DNA of 50,867 bases from CAYZZU01 sp964483105 (GCA_964483105.1 CAYZZU010000019.1:1-50867), one strand, 5' to 3'; shown: positions 1 through 9,093, counted from the stretch's first letter. The notes: generated from the sequence alone by a model not told the origin. A program made the numbers and translations.

Positions 1-307
1 GGGTATATTGATGGGCGTGCACAACATCGACCCCTTCCTGGGCGATGATTCGATGTAATCGGTAGACAAGGCCCCAGTCGATGCCTTTTCTTCTCTTCAG
101 ACCATAAACCGTTATGCCGCGGTCGATCAATTTTTCACCCAGGGGGCCGATCATGTCGAGACAGCAGACCACGGAAGTGACATCCTGCGGCGATAATTCC
201 TGAATCATGTCATAGACCAGCTTCTCCGCGCCGCCCACACCGAGGGAGAGCAGCACGAAGAGGACCCGCAGGGCGTGGTTGCTATCTTGGTTCTTGGAAC
301 GCGACAT
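1..307 (-). CDS. Glycosyltransferase, N-terminal part (cut by window edge)
   Basis: The first 102 codons of a gene that runs off the left edge of the window. The protein starts with a short charged stretch, followed by a hydrophobic strand and the GVGGAEKLVYDMI segment that marks the donor/acceptor loop at the N-terminus of GT4-family retaining glycosyltransferases (GT-B fold). The later VDVVHAHQY is the usual end of the second Rossmann strand. This family transfers a sugar from a nucleotide-sugar to an exopolysaccharide lipid intermediate at the inner membrane. The ATG lies one base after the stop of the radical SAM gene, so the two are translationally coupled. With the exosortase genes in the same operon, the best match by context is the PEP-CTERM/EpsH-associated sugar transferase group. 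The exact substrate cannot be told. Confidence 0.8.
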   Translation of the reverse strand, partial: MSRSKNQDSNHALRVLFVLLSLGVGGAEKLVYDMIQELSPQDVTSVVCCLDMIGPLGEKLIDRGITVYGLKRRKGIDWGLVYRLHRIIAQEGVDVVHAHQYT

Positions 308-308
308 C

Positions 309-1445
309 TCAGGAAAGGAGTTCTTGTGCCCGGAGGGCATAATATTTCAGGGTCTCCAGCATGGAGGGGTAATAGACCCGCATATTGCAGTTCCTGCAGA
401 TCGCGATTCTTTTCTTCTTCTGCAGTGCCACGAATTCCCTGTGTCGTCGGTTCCCCCAGATCTTATCCAGCCCGGTTTTTAGCAGATTGCCGATGACGTA
501 GGAGCGGAAAAACGGGCAGGGGACGACATCCCCGTTCGGATTGATTGTTACGAACGTTGTCGCAATATGGCAGTGTTTGAAATCATATTGTCCGGTAAGA
601 AAGGTCTGTTCCTTTGCCACATCGAGGGCCCTGAAATTCACATAGATCTTGTGCGGATCTTTTTTGACCTGTTTGATGAGTTTCTTGAATTCGGTCAGTT
701 GCTCACGGTTCAGCAGGTGTGACGCGTCCTCGGAAGATACGAAGTAGGGCTCGGGCTGAACTCCGTTGATCTTGGATCGATTGATATGCTCCCGGCTGAA
801 CTCCCCTAAAAACCGGGGGTAAACCGCATCGATACGGTATGGTTCAAGAAACCGGATAATTCGGGGGAAATCCCGGTAATTCATGTTGGAAAGCGTGTTG
901 CATATGATGATCTTGGGATAGGTTCGGGCTCCTCGGATATCAATGAAATTCTCGAGGGCATCCTTTATTTTTTGAAATGTGCCATCCACGCCCCGGATCC
1001 CGTCGTGCTTGGTACCGATATCGTCGATGGAAAGATAGACGGTATGCAACCCGCACTCGATCAGGGCGCGGATTGTCTCTTTGTCACACAGATTTCCATT
1101 GGTCGGGAAATAGGTCTGGATACCGTTTTTTGCGCAGTATCGGATCGTATCAAAAATGGCGTCTTTCCTTAAAAGAGCATCGCCGCCGAAGATTTCGAAT
1201 GATCGGATGCCGTGAACCTTCAGCCTTGCAAGGATGGTGAACCACTCCTCGCGGCCTAATTCTTCCGCTTGCTCGCCGTTTCTCTTCCATATGTTGCAGG
1301 TTTTGCACCGGCTCGTGCACCGATAGGTCAAAAACCCCATCGAGTCTGCTGCTCTCAGGGATAAATGGCGATATTCATAGCGGATCAATTCCGGGATTTC
1401 CCGGAGGCCGGGAACGATATTTCGGATGATTTTAGAGGCGTTCAT
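309..1445 (-). CDS. Radical SAM protein with SPASM-like C-terminus
   Basis: A 378-residue radical SAM protein. The CxxxCxxC cluster motif (CTSRCKTC) near residue 42 binds the [4Fe-4S] cluster that cleaves S-adenosylmethionine. It is followed by the EIFGGDALLRKD segment (the GGEP-like SAM-binding strand) and a TNGN motif. The C-terminal CPFF...ICRNCNMR segment has three cysteines arranged like a shortened SPASM/twitch auxiliary cluster. An upstream start would overlap the DUF362 gene; ATG 1445 is preferred because AAGGG lies just upstream and the gap to the previous stop is 10 bp. Radical SAM proteins of this sort are common in exopolysaccharide/exosortase loci, but the reaction is unknown. 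Confidence 0.85.
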   Translation of the reverse strand: MNASKIIRNIVPGLREIPELIRYEYRHLSLRAADSMGFLTYRCTSRCKTCNIWKRNGEQAEELGREEWFTILARLKVHGIRSFEIFGGDALLRKDAIFDTIRYCAKNGIQTYFPTNGNLCDKETIRALIECGLHTVYLSIDDIGTKHDGIRGVDGTFQKIKDALENFIDIRGARTYPKIIICNTLSNMNYRDFPRIIRFLEPYRIDAVYPRFLGEFSREHINRSKINGVQPEPYFVSSEDASHLLNREQLTEFKKLIKQVKKDPHKIYVNFRALDVAKEQTFLTGQYDFKHCHIATTFVTINPNGDVVPCPFFRSYVIGNLLKTGLDKIWGNRRHREFVALQKKKRIAICRNCNMRVYYPSMLETLKYYALRAQELLS

Positions 1446-1455
1446 GGGTTTGCCC

Positions 1456-2469
1456 TTACAGGGAAAGATGGATCTGTCGTGGGTTGGTTGTCCCCAATCC
1501 ACGATCTGCGGCTGCCTGGATGAAAACCGGGGTCGGTGACACCGGTTTCAGGCCGTGTTCTTTGCGTTTTTTCTCGATGATCTTCCATCCGGTATAATCA
1601 ATCGCCACCGGGTCGTCTGAAATGATCAGCTGATTCAAGGTATCGATATACTTCTGGTCCCTTCCGTTGATCCACTTATATTCAATAAAGATGGCATCCA
1701 GGACGATCAATCGGGTTTTGTCACGGATCTGAGGTTGGGCGTTCAGGTAAGGCAGAAACGTCATAATATCTTTATGATGATCGTAAGGGTTCCCGATGGA
1801 GCCGTAATGGTTCTTCATGCTGAGGGTTACGCCGGAATATCCGTCCAGTGCCTTCAGCACGGGTACATTGATCAGATAATCACAATGGTATTTATTTTCA
1901 CTGAAAGGGTAAGCGCCTGTTAACAGTTTCGCCATACGGTTGTAAATAAAACGGTGATAACCACCGAAATCGTCGACCGTTCCGACTTGGATCCCTTGGC
2001 CCAGATTTTTCCTGAAGCCGGCATATTCAAAGGCGTGATCGGTTTTATCGTATATGACAATGTTGTCTGCTTTCACACCACGCAGGATCAATCCGTTCGT
2101 GATTGCTTGGACGACCTTTGATTTGGTATAGATCCCCTGTATCTGGCAGTTAATCTTGATGGCGACCCGTCGGCTTGGATCCGGAATGATTCTGGACCAG
2201 GCGGCCTTCAGGTCGGTCTCGCCGGTCAAAGCGAGAATGCCTCGATTCAGCATTGCCCGTATTGCACCATAATTCAAATTTTGATTGTCTTTTCCCCCGG
2301 TCCCATCGGTTGCGGAGGGATGCGAAACAAGGACCACGTCGCTCCTATGCTTCATAGGATAACCGCTTTTCTGAAACGACGGGAAGAAGTTCAGAAAGAT
2401 TGCACCCGAAATCCACCTGAGAGTTTTTTGCAGTGTTTTGCGGCGGGTCATTAAACTATCAAAAGACAT
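1456..2469 (-). CDS. DUF362 domain-containing protein, exported
   Basis: A 337-residue protein of the DUF362 family. The N-terminus TRRKTLQKTLRWISG followed by a hydrophobic stretch looks like a Tat-type or ordinary signal segment. The mature part carries the family's typical VAIKIN, CDYLINVPVLKA and GVTLSMKNHYGSIG segments. Many DUF362 proteins also carry a ferredoxin domain; this one does not, since no CxxCxxC is visible. The role is unknown: in other genomes such genes sit beside polysaccharide or radical SAM genes, as here. ATG 2469 was chosen over the in-frame TTG 12 bp upstream; no strong Shine-Dalgarno sequence is seen for either, so the start is uncertain. Confidence 0.75.
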   Translation of the reverse strand: MSFDSLMTRRKTLQKTLRWISGAIFLNFFPSFQKSGYPMKHRSDVVLVSHPSATDGTGGKDNQNLNYGAIRAMLNRGILALTGETDLKAAWSRIIPDPSRRVAIKINCQIQGIYTKSKVVQAITNGLILRGVKADNIVIYDKTDHAFEYAGFRKNLGQGIQVGTVDDFGGYHRFIYNRMAKLLTGAYPFSENKYHCDYLINVPVLKALDGYSGVTLSMKNHYGSIGNPYDHHKDIMTFLPYLNAQPQIRDKTRLIVLDAIFIEYKWINGRDQKYIDTLNQLIISDDPVAIDYTGWKIIEKKRKEHGLKPVSPTPVFIQAAADRGLGTTNPRQIHLSL

Positions 2470-2488
2470 GAAAATACCCAAGCGTTAT

Positions 2489-3127
2489 TCAAGATTGAGA
2501 CGACTGACTTACGGAATACCTGCCTGTTTCTTTAATTTTTTCAGGTTTATGAGAAAAGAAACGAAATCTCATCAATCTGATATATCGTATATGTCCGATT
2601 CGTTGAAATCCGAGATGTTGATATAAACGTCTGGATGCCTGGTTCCATCCAGGGATGTGGCAATAAACAAATCGTATATTTGTGAGCTGGCTGAGAGTCG
2701 CTGAGAGTAATGTCCGGCCAAGGTGTTGCCCCCTGAGGTCAGGCAGTATAAATGTATCGCAGATAAATGCTTCATCATATTGTAATGAGAGCTCGTTCTC
2801 ATAGTCTTCAACGTAAGCCTTGTTGAGCGCCACCTTGATATACCCGCATATCTTTCCTTCCCGGATCAGAAGAGGATAGTAGTGATGATACCGAGTTGCA
2901 TAATCGATTTCTTCCGGAACATAAATCCATGGAAATTTTGTGGATTGTTCTTGAATCCACCGTATGGCATGTTCCCGATTGCTGTAATCGATCGTTATGG
3001 ATGGATCATGATTCCTTCCGTAATGGATTGTTTTCTCATGATCCAGGAGTTTACAATACCAGAACGCATGATTTGTTTTGAAGTTCTTCCTTTTTATGGC
3101 TCCTATTGTTTTTCTGATCGGGATCAT
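2489..3127 (-). CDS. GNAT-family N-acetyltransferase
   Basis: A 212-residue protein with a C-terminal GNAT fold. The strand-loop-helix DTFILPDLRGQHLGRTLL is motif A (the R/Q-x-x-G-x-G/A acetyl-CoA pyrophosphate loop), and NQASRRLYQHLGFQRIG is motif B. The N-terminal 70 residues are less typical and may bind the acceptor. The ATG overlaps the TGA of the upstream CelD-like gene (ATGA), with GAGGGGG at good distance, so the two are translationally coupled. The acceptor is probably a sugar amine or lipid-linked intermediate of the polysaccharide made by this locus; that is inferred from context only. Confidence 0.8.
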   Translation of the reverse strand: MIPIRKTIGAIKRKNFKTNHAFWYCKLLDHEKTIHYGRNHDPSITIDYSNREHAIRWIQEQSTKFPWIYVPEEIDYATRYHHYYPLLIREGKICGYIKVALNKAYVEDYENELSLQYDEAFICDTFILPDLRGQHLGRTLLSATLSQLTNIRFVYCHIPGWNQASRRLYQHLGFQRIGHIRYIRLMRFRFFSHKPEKIKETGRYSVSQSSQS

Positions 3128-4239
3128 TGCACTTTTCCCCCTCTTTGAATCATTGCTTTGAGGGATTTGATGAACTGGTATTCATAAACATAGAGAAACC
3201 TGGAATAAGGTATTCTGTTGTATAGATGTACGGAAACATGTTTTCTGATTTGCTCCGTCCATTTTTTCTTATAGTCGTCGAAGCTTCCACCGAGATCATA
3301 TTCGGCGACATCCCTCTTTTCGAAGAGTTGTTGAACGATATAGGAGTCCAGAAATACACCCGGTGACATTCGGCCATAATTTTTTTTGTGGGACGCCCGC
3401 ATCCCGTGGGTTCTGCCATTGTATTTCAGGTGATACTCAAACGCAACCGGATCCCCTTGGACCTTCAGCAACCAGACCGAGAGCCATCCCTTCTCGGCGG
3501 CTATGCGTGCAAGCCGATCGAAGAAGCTACGGTTAACCGGGGTGTTCAACGAATCTCCGATTTCTTCCGTCCAGCTGTTTCTTGCGATATCATGCAATTC
3601 CGGTGCGATTCTTTGAAACGTTGCATAATCTTTGATCTCCTGTATGGCAAAATCTCCTGCCCGTTTGAAACGGTTACGAATGTTCCGAAGAGTTTTCCGG
3701 CTTTTTGTCGAACGACTTCCATAGTAGGTCTCCCAATCGGAGTGGATCGTGATGTAGGGAGAAGCCAACCCTTTTCTCTGGCCGAAAAGTATCTTGTTTT
3801 CGGTGATGATCTCTTTCAGTACGCTCCAGTTCCTGGAATCCGCGGGGAGGTTCTTGAATTCCGTGATGTCCCAGCAGGATTGTGTGTCCATCAGGTGCCG
3901 GACTATGGCGGCCAAGGCTTCTTTTCTTCTCCGGGGATGAAGTATGAAGTTGTTGTGCAGGGAGTTGCCGTTCTCCATAAAACTCAGCATCCTGACCGGC
4001 AGCCCGCGGCTGATTTTCTTCCGGAGCATCATGGGTGCAATCCCGATCAATTGTTCTTGATCCCTGACCAGGATGATAAAGGGAATCGCATTTTCCCCAA
4101 AACTGCTCCACCAGCACCGAAACCATTCCGGTGTGTAGAAAACGATATTATCCTCGTTCTGCGGGGATAACAGACTGTTCCACTCGGATTCCAGAGATCC
4201 GAAATCATCGAAGTTGTCAATTTTTGTGACGGCCAGCAC
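3124..4239 (-). CDS. CelD/BcsL-like GNAT-fold acyltransferase
   Basis: About 371 residues. The protein has the tandem-GNAT architecture of the CelD/BcsL family (acetyltransferases tied to cellulose and exopolysaccharide synthesis). An N-terminal half begins FYTPEWFRCWWSSFG; a second GNAT half contains GWLSVWLLKVQGDPVAFEY and the SPGVFLDSYIVQQLFEK...YDLGGSFDDYKKKW ending. It is related to the FemAB-like protein encoded just upstream. The reading frame is open to a TTG at 4323 inside the FemAB gene, but GTG at 4239 gives a natural N-terminus (LAVTKIDNFDDF) and a 49-bp spacer; the start remains uncertain. It probably acylates a surface glycan. Confidence 0.75.
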   Translation of the reverse strand: MLAVTKIDNFDDFGSLESEWNSLLSPQNEDNIVFYTPEWFRCWWSSFGENAIPFIILVRDQEQLIGIAPMMLRKKISRGLPVRMLSFMENGNSLHNNFILHPRRRKEALAAIVRHLMDTQSCWDITEFKNLPADSRNWSVLKEIITENKILFGQRKGLASPYITIHSDWETYYGSRSTKSRKTLRNIRNRFKRAGDFAIQEIKDYATFQRIAPELHDIARNSWTEEIGDSLNTPVNRSFFDRLARIAAEKGWLSVWLLKVQGDPVAFEYHLKYNGRTHGMRASHKKNYGRMSPGVFLDSYIVQQLFEKRDVAEYDLGGSFDDYKKKWTEQIRKHVSVHLYNRIPYSRFLYVYEYQFIKSLKAMIQRGGKVQ

Positions 4240-4288
4240 GATTCCAGGCGGATGACTTGTCGAAATAATCAGGATGAGATATGTGAAC

Positions 4289-5359
4289 CTATGCGGCAAT
4301 GTTTTTCCGGACCATCGGTCCAATGAGTTTGGTTAAACCGACGGGAAGTTTTTTCCATAACTCAACCATGCGGGCCAGTCCGGGACTCGTCTGATTGACG
4401 GGTTTCAGTTTGCCCGGATTGCGTGGCCAGTAGTCCCAATACAGTTGTTTCGGCTTGGCTCCCCACTGGGCCTTGAACCGGTAGGTCCCCGCATCCAAGG
4501 TGGACCGTCCGAAATCGAATTTCCTGAAGCCGTGATCGCAGGCGTACTCCAGGATTTTCCAATAAAGCAGCATATTGGGAGCGGACCGGTTGTAGGTTCT
4601 GATTGCAGAGGCCCATGGAATTTCCAGCTTGTCCCGGTACCCGATTAAAAAGCCGGCCGCGATTGGGGTTTCAGCGGAATAGACGACACAGATCCTTGTC
4701 TGTTCCGGAAATAGATCCATGATATTATTAAAAAATTTTTTGCCGTGTACCGGGGATCCGAGGTCGCGCATATTCACGGCGAAAACATGATAAAAATCCC
4801 TCACCATTTCCCGTCCTCCGAAACGCGTTTCAAAACCTTCCTTCATCGGTTTCCTGATCTGACTTCTCAGCTTGGACTTGAAGGAGGCCCAGAGCGCGTC
4901 CGATGTCTCCGGGAGATCCAGGATCATGGAAACTTTCGATAAGTTCTGCACCAGGCCGAGTGAGTACGGCTCTTCATGGCGTAGTTCCAATTGTCTTACG
5001 TGATTTTCTCGAACCATATCGATCGCCGCGCCCAGCAGTTTTTTTCTTGCCCCATCGGTTTTCGCCACGATGCCGCCGTAATTCAGAAAGGGCATCGAAA
5101 CCAGCGCCTTCCCGAAGATCATGCTCTTGACATAAACCAGGGGGAGAATTCCGACGATCTGATGATTTTCTTCCGCGTACAAATAATAGGTCGGATGGTG
5201 AAAGGTTTCTTGAATGAGTTTTTGCCAGCCGGATAAGTGATAAAGTGAGGCCTGTCGAGAGTGCATGACAAAGTCATCCCACTCCCGCATTGTATCCTGC
5301 ATGCATAATGAGATTTTCAGATGAGATTGGATCGGAGCCCTCCACGCAATCCGTTTCAC
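4289..5359 (-). CDS. FemAB-related protein, PEP-CTERM/exosortase system-associated
   Basis: A 356-residue FemAB-like (GNAT-fold) protein. The opening REWDDFVMHSRQASLYHLSG, the PLVYVKSMIFGKALVSMPF block, NYGGIV and the ending KFDFGRSTLDAGTYRFKAQWG are typical of the subfamily found next to exosortase genes. FemAB relatives transfer amino-acyl or acyl groups to peptidoglycan or glycans; the actual substrate in exosortase systems is not established. The start is a GTG four bases after the EpsI stop, preceded by TGAGA. The gene lies in a tight run with EpsI and exosortase, which is the known arrangement of these loci. Confidence 0.85.
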   Translation of the reverse strand: MKRIAWRAPIQSHLKISLCMQDTMREWDDFVMHSRQASLYHLSGWQKLIQETFHHPTYYLYAEENHQIVGILPLVYVKSMIFGKALVSMPFLNYGGIVAKTDGARKKLLGAAIDMVRENHVRQLELRHEEPYSLGLVQNLSKVSMILDLPETSDALWASFKSKLRSQIRKPMKEGFETRFGGREMVRDFYHVFAVNMRDLGSPVHGKKFFNNIMDLFPEQTRICVVYSAETPIAAGFLIGYRDKLEIPWASAIRTYNRSAPNMLLYWKILEYACDHGFRKFDFGRSTLDAGTYRFKAQWGAKPKQLYWDYWPRNPGKLKPVNQTSPGLARMVELWKKLPVGLTKLIGPMVRKNIAA

Positions 5360-5363
5360 GATC

Positions 5364-6017
5364 TCAGGTGATTTTCTGTGGGAAAAATTCCGTCAGGCGC
5401 GGATAGAGATCCCGCACGAATTTCTGCAGGATCTTCCAACTGTTGCGGGACGCCCCCTCCCGCATGGCCATGGAAATCCGAATCAGCGCCCCGTCTGTTC
5501 GATGTTTCGTGATCGCGTTCATGATCAATCCGACACGTTGGAGATACTCGTTCGCGATCACCCGGTCCTGCATCTGGTACCAGTAGACCACCATCCGTCT
5601 CTCCGAGCCTTTTCGCAGGATCAGGCGGTTGATCCGGATGGTGCGGTTTTTCAGGGGAACGGCGACGATCCTTCGTGACAGCTCGTTCCACCCGCTTCCG
5701 GGATAACAGTGAAGCGGGGAGTGAATCTGTCTTCCTCTTGTCTGACTCTGGTAATACCCGATATAAAGCCAGATGGGGGCCGCCTTCACGTTGCAATCGC
5801 GGTATTCTCGGTTCAGAGTCTGATCGGCGCCCACTTTCGCGAGTACGGCCGGATCAAAATCGTGATCGATCCCGCTCCATTGATCGATCCGATTCGGGAA
5901 ACGTGAGAGGGGCTGCGCGAGAGGGGTTGCCGTGGCGCGCGGTTCCTTCCGACTCACATAGATTGTTGTGATCAGCAGGATGAAGACAAGCGTGAAATAA
6001 AGATTTGCTTTTCTCAT
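5364..6017 (-). CDS. EpsI domain protein (DUF3485), exosortase partner
   Basis: A 217-residue protein with one N-terminal membrane anchor (residues 5-21) and a periplasmic EpsI/DUF3485 domain. The family hallmark HSPLHCYPGSGW is present around residues 99-110, with the invariant Cys-x-Pro-Gly-x-Gly-Trp core. EpsI is often fused to the exosortase C-terminus; here it is a separate gene whose ATG overlaps the exosortase stop (ATGA). It is thought to take part in exopolysaccharide export or assembly that accompanies PEP-CTERM protein sorting. Confidence 0.88.
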   Translation of the reverse strand: MRKANLYFTLVFILLITTIYVSRKEPRATATPLAQPLSRFPNRIDQWSGIDHDFDPAVLAKVGADQTLNREYRDCNVKAAPIWLYIGYYQSQTRGRQIHSPLHCYPGSGWNELSRRIVAVPLKNRTIRINRLILRKGSERRMVVYWYQMQDRVIANEYLQRVGLIMNAITKHRTDGALIRISMAMREGASRNSWKILQKFVRDLYPRLTEFFPQKIT

Positions 6018-6928
6018 GGCGCCAGGGGTCTCTCCAGGTTTTGATCCCTCCCGAGTCGGATCCGTTGAAGGGCCTCGTTGACGGCGAAGAGCAGAAGGGT
6101 GGCTACCGTGTAGACCACAATCCCGGAGGTTTCGTGCAGAAAACCATGGGCCGTTTCAGGGTCTTTGTAGACGGCCAGCAGCGCTGTCAGGACGATCCGG
6201 AAGATATTGGATAGAACCGCGATCGGCAGGACGGCCAGGACCAGAGTCCCACGGAAGAGCGGGCGTTTCTGGACCAGATAGGCAAAGGCCAGACCGAAGG
6301 TGAAAAGCGACATGAGGGATCGAAGTCCGCTACAGGCATTGGCTACCTCGAGGGTGGTGTTTGGAAGGTGAATGATGTTTCCTTCCCGGTACACGCTGAC
6401 CCGTAAAAGGTCGAGGATGATAACAGACCACCGGGTGGCGAACAGTTTCATGGGGAAGGCGAGGGCATAGTAGACAATATAGGGCAAGGGAATCATGCAG
6501 AGGAGGTAGAGCACGGGAAAGAGGAGGGGTTGGGTCCCCTCTTTCCCCAGTACGGTCAGGAGTATTCCCAGCAGAACCACGACCATGGAGAATCTCATGG
6601 TGAAGAGTTCATTGGCCACGGTTCCGAGAAGATAAAGAAAAAGCCCGAACAACACCACGAGCAGACCGGGGCCCCAGGGGACCGGATCGATTGCCCGAAT
6701 TTCTTTTCGATTATGCCATAAGAGAAATCCTGCCAGAATGGGAACGAATATGCCATAGCTGTAATTCGGATCCTGGTCCCAGTCCCGCCAGAGTTCCGGG
6801 AAGAGCGGCGCATAGAGCAGACCGGTCAGGAGCAGAAGGATGAAAAGTTGTATGATCGTTTTTTTTCTTTGAGGATCCAAAGAGTTCCGTTGACCCGCGA
6901 GGCATGAAGGAGAGGAGGGTGTACGCAC
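6014..6928 (-). CDS. Exosortase (Xrt family transmembrane transpeptidase)
   Basis: A 304-residue polytopic membrane protein with about eight hydrophobic segments. The catalytic residues of the family can be placed: Cys199 in EVANACSGLRSL, Arg244 in LSNIFRIVL and His265 in HGFLHETSG. Exosortases cleave proteins carrying a C-terminal PEP-CTERM (or similar) signal and hand them to the cell surface, usually with an exopolysaccharide. The start is a GTG with GAGGG about 8 bases upstream. The 206 bp between this gene and the epimerase hold no recognised gene. No protein with a PEP-CTERM tail was seen in the window, so its substrates must be elsewhere. Confidence 0.92.
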   Translation of the reverse strand: MRTPSSPSCLAGQRNSLDPQRKKTIIQLFILLLLTGLLYAPLFPELWRDWDQDPNYSYGIFVPILAGFLLWHNRKEIRAIDPVPWGPGLLVVLFGLFLYLLGTVANELFTMRFSMVVVLLGILLTVLGKEGTQPLLFPVLYLLCMIPLPYIVYYALAFPMKLFATRWSVIILDLLRVSVYREGNIIHLPNTTLEVANACSGLRSLMSLFTFGLAFAYLVQKRPLFRGTLVLAVLPIAVLSNIFRIVLTALLAVYKDPETAHGFLHETSGIVVYTVATLLLFAVNEALQRIRLGRDQNLERPLAP

Positions 6929-7134
6929 AGCTCCGCCCTCTCGGTTACATGGGAGCCCTCTCGAATTGTGAAATCATTCAACTTCCCCGATCCGTAAAGA
7001 TCGAGTCAGGAAACAGAAATTGAAAACATCCTGATTCTTTCCTGCCGGGGTCCGTTTTTTGATTGCAACCAGTGCTCCCCCTTTCAGGGGAGAGGGCGGA
7101 TCCCGCTTGCAGGAGGCGCCGCTTTCCCGACTTC

Positions 7135-8100
7135 TCAGGGGGTCCGGGCTGTACCGGACGGTACCTGTTGGTACCATTGAATGGTTTGCCTGAGACCCCG
7201 GTCCAGATCAAACTCCGGATGGTAATCCAAATACTCGCCTGCGTAGGAAATGTCCGCCAGGGAGTGCCGGATATCCCCTTTGCGTTTGGGTCTGTGGGTA
7301 ATCCGCGATTCGGATCCCGTAATTCTGATGATTTTGTTCGCGAGTTCCAGGATACTGACGCGCTCTCCATAGGCGATGTTAAAAGAGCGCCCGGCGGCTT
7401 TTCCCTGATGAAGTCCTGCGACATTGGCGTCTACCACGTCTTCAATATAGGTAAAGTCCCGGGTCTGCTTTCCGTCCCCTTCGATCGTGATTTCTTCCCC
7501 TCTGAGTGCGGCGGTGACAAACTTGGGAATGACGGCGGCGTAGTCGGATTGAGGATCCTGCCGTTTGCCGTAGACATTGAAATAACGGAGTCCGACGGTA
7601 TTGAGACCGTACACATCGTGAAAGACCTTGAGGTAGAGCTCCTTGGCCACCTTGGTGACGGCGTAGGGGGATTGTGGATTGTAGGGCATGGTCTCCTTTT
7701 TGGGAAGTTCCGGGGTGTCTCCGTAGACCGAGGACGAGATGGCCGCGACCACCTGCCGTACACCACACTCCACGGCCGTCTGGAGCACATTCAGCGTCCC
7801 GGTGATATTGATTTCATTGGTGGCAAGAGGATCCTCGACACTCCGGGCGACGCTGGGCCGGGCCGCCTGGTGGGAGATGACGTTAATCTCGTGCTGGCGA
7901 ACCACCTCCATGAGGTGGGACCGGTCGAGGACGGTCCCCTGGATGAAGGTCAGAGAGGGGTGGTCCAGGATCTCGTAGAGATTCTCCTTCCTTCCGGTGC
8001 TGAGATCGTCGAAGACGATGACCCGGTGACCACCCCGGACCAGGCGTTCCGCCAGATTGCTTCCAATAAAACCCGCTCCTCCGGTGACAAGTATATTCAT
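7135..8100 (-). CDS. NAD-dependent sugar-nucleotide epimerase (extended SDR, GalE/WbpP-like)
   Basis: A 321-residue extended short-chain dehydrogenase. It has the TGGAGFIG NAD-binding loop at residues 7-14, the HQAARPSV segment, the catalytic Ser region AISSSVYGD and the YAVTK (YxxxK) pair, followed by GLRYFNVYGKRQDP. These match 4-epimerases of UDP-glucose or UDP-GlcNAc (GalE/WbpP/Gne group), and the RYFNVYG plus RQDPQSDYAAVIP segment favours the WbpP-like branch. It would supply sugar nucleotides to the polysaccharide locus. The ATG has CAGGAG upstream. It is the promoter-proximal gene of the minus-strand run. Confidence 0.88.
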   Translation of the reverse strand: MNILVTGGAGFIGSNLAERLVRGGHRVIVFDDLSTGRKENLYEILDHPSLTFIQGTVLDRSHLMEVVRQHEINVISHQAARPSVARSVEDPLATNEINITGTLNVLQTAVECGVRQVVAAISSSVYGDTPELPKKETMPYNPQSPYAVTKVAKELYLKVFHDVYGLNTVGLRYFNVYGKRQDPQSDYAAVIPKFVTAALRGEEITIEGDGKQTRDFTYIEDVVDANVAGLHQGKAAGRSFNIAYGERVSILELANKIIRITGSESRITHRPKRKGDIRHSLADISYAGEYLDYHPEFDLDRGLRQTIQWYQQVPSGTARTP

Positions 8101-8184
8101 GATCAGGACTCCTGGTGAGGTTTAGGCCCCTGTAGGGGAATGTAGTAAAATCCGGATGGATCCAATCCATAATGTTGAATTCTA

Positions 8185-8212
8185 ATTATACTACGTTGGT
8201 ATGTTTTTGCAA
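8185..8212 (-). promoter_or_regulatory. Predicted sigma70 promoter for the exosortase/polysaccharide operon
   Basis: On the minus strand TTGCAA (8212-8207) is followed after 16 bp by TATAAT (8190-8185), putting the start site near 8178, about 78 bp upstream of the epimerase ATG. The interval 8101-8406 lies between divergent genes, is AT-rich and holds no other gene. No equally good promoter was seen for the plus-strand gspG in it; TAGAAT at about 8309 is a weak candidate. Confidence 0.5.
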
Positions 8213-8406
8213 AAGGTTTTTCACGATTTCCTCCCCTAAATATTATCCTCTATGATCCTATTTTTCTCAAGTTCGGGGCGATTTTTCCGATATGGCAATT
8301 ATCCGGCGTAGAATATTTCTGTGTATCATCATCCGGCAGCTCGGGGAGATGTCTGCGTGCATCAGGGAAGTTGCACGCCTGTCCTGAACACCAAGGAGGA
8401 AAAATC

Positions 8407-9021
8407 ATGAGATGTTCTTATGAAGATCAAGGGTTTACATTGATTGAGATCATTGTGGTCATTGCGGTCATTGCCATCCTTGCGGCCATCATGACCCCTT
8501 CCATCATCAAGAATATCGACGATTCAAAGATCGCCCGTGCCAAGAATGATGTCCAGGTGATCGGGGCGGCCATCGCGGATTTCTACAAGGATACCGGAAG
8601 ATGGCCGTCGGACAATGATCCCAGCGATTCGACGGCGAACTATCTCTATATCCTGGAATCGGCGAATGGGAATACACCGACGGCACGGGGTACCGGCACG
8701 GGGCAATGGATCAATTGGCCTTCCGCCCGGAGGGATACATTCGAGAATCAATTGTTACTCAATGATCCCAAGGGGACAGGGAATCCCTATCCGACGACCG
8801 GGGAGTTCCGGTGGAAAGGGCCTTACCTGACCGAGATCAAGACCGATCCCTGGGGTAACAAATATTACTGCAATATCATCGGACTGTGGTACGGCCGGGC
8901 ATACGAGGCCACCTTTGTGCTCTCCGCCGGACCGGACGGTGTCATCAACACCGATGTCAGCCAACTGATTTCCGCCTCGCCGTCCCTGGGGGGGGATGAT
9001 ATCGGTTTCCGGGTGAAGTAG
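8407..9021 (+). CDS. gspG: Type II secretion major pseudopilin GspG
   Basis: A 204-residue prepilin-like protein. The class III signal MRCSYEDQ-G/FTLIE is cut after Gly9 by a prepilin peptidase, leaving Phe1 and the conserved Glu5, followed by a long hydrophobic helix. The downstream WKGPYLTEIKTDPWGNKYYCNI has the DPWG calcium-site signature of GspG major pseudopilins. ATG 8407 was chosen over an upstream in-frame ATG because AAGGAGG lies seven bases before it. The protein is somewhat longer than typical GspG (about 140-150 residues) owing to an insertion between residues 60 and 125. It heads the secretion operon that follows. Confidence 0.88.
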   Translation: MRCSYEDQGFTLIEIIVVIAVIAILAAIMTPSIIKNIDDSKIARAKNDVQVIGAAIADFYKDTGRWPSDNDPSDSTANYLYILESANGNTPTARGTGTGQWINWPSARRDTFENQLLLNDPKGTGNPYPTTGEFRWKGPYLTEIKTDPWGNKYYCNIIGLWYGRAYEATFVLSAGPDGVINTDVSQLISASPSLGGDDIGFRVK

Positions 9022-9093
9022 CGTCCCGATGGGGAGGGGACAGCCACCCGATTGGTTCGCGTGCGTCTGGAAGTATCGGAAGGGAATCCGTAT

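Noticed and set aside
7063..8118. 351-codon plus-strand frame opposite the epimerase
   Set aside because: The minus strand encodes a full epimerase with TGGAGFIG and YxxxK; the plus frame is a shadow.
8280..8330. Sigma54 promoter before gspG (TGGCA at about 8295)
   Set aside because: TGGCA is not followed by a GC/TTGC element at the required spacing.
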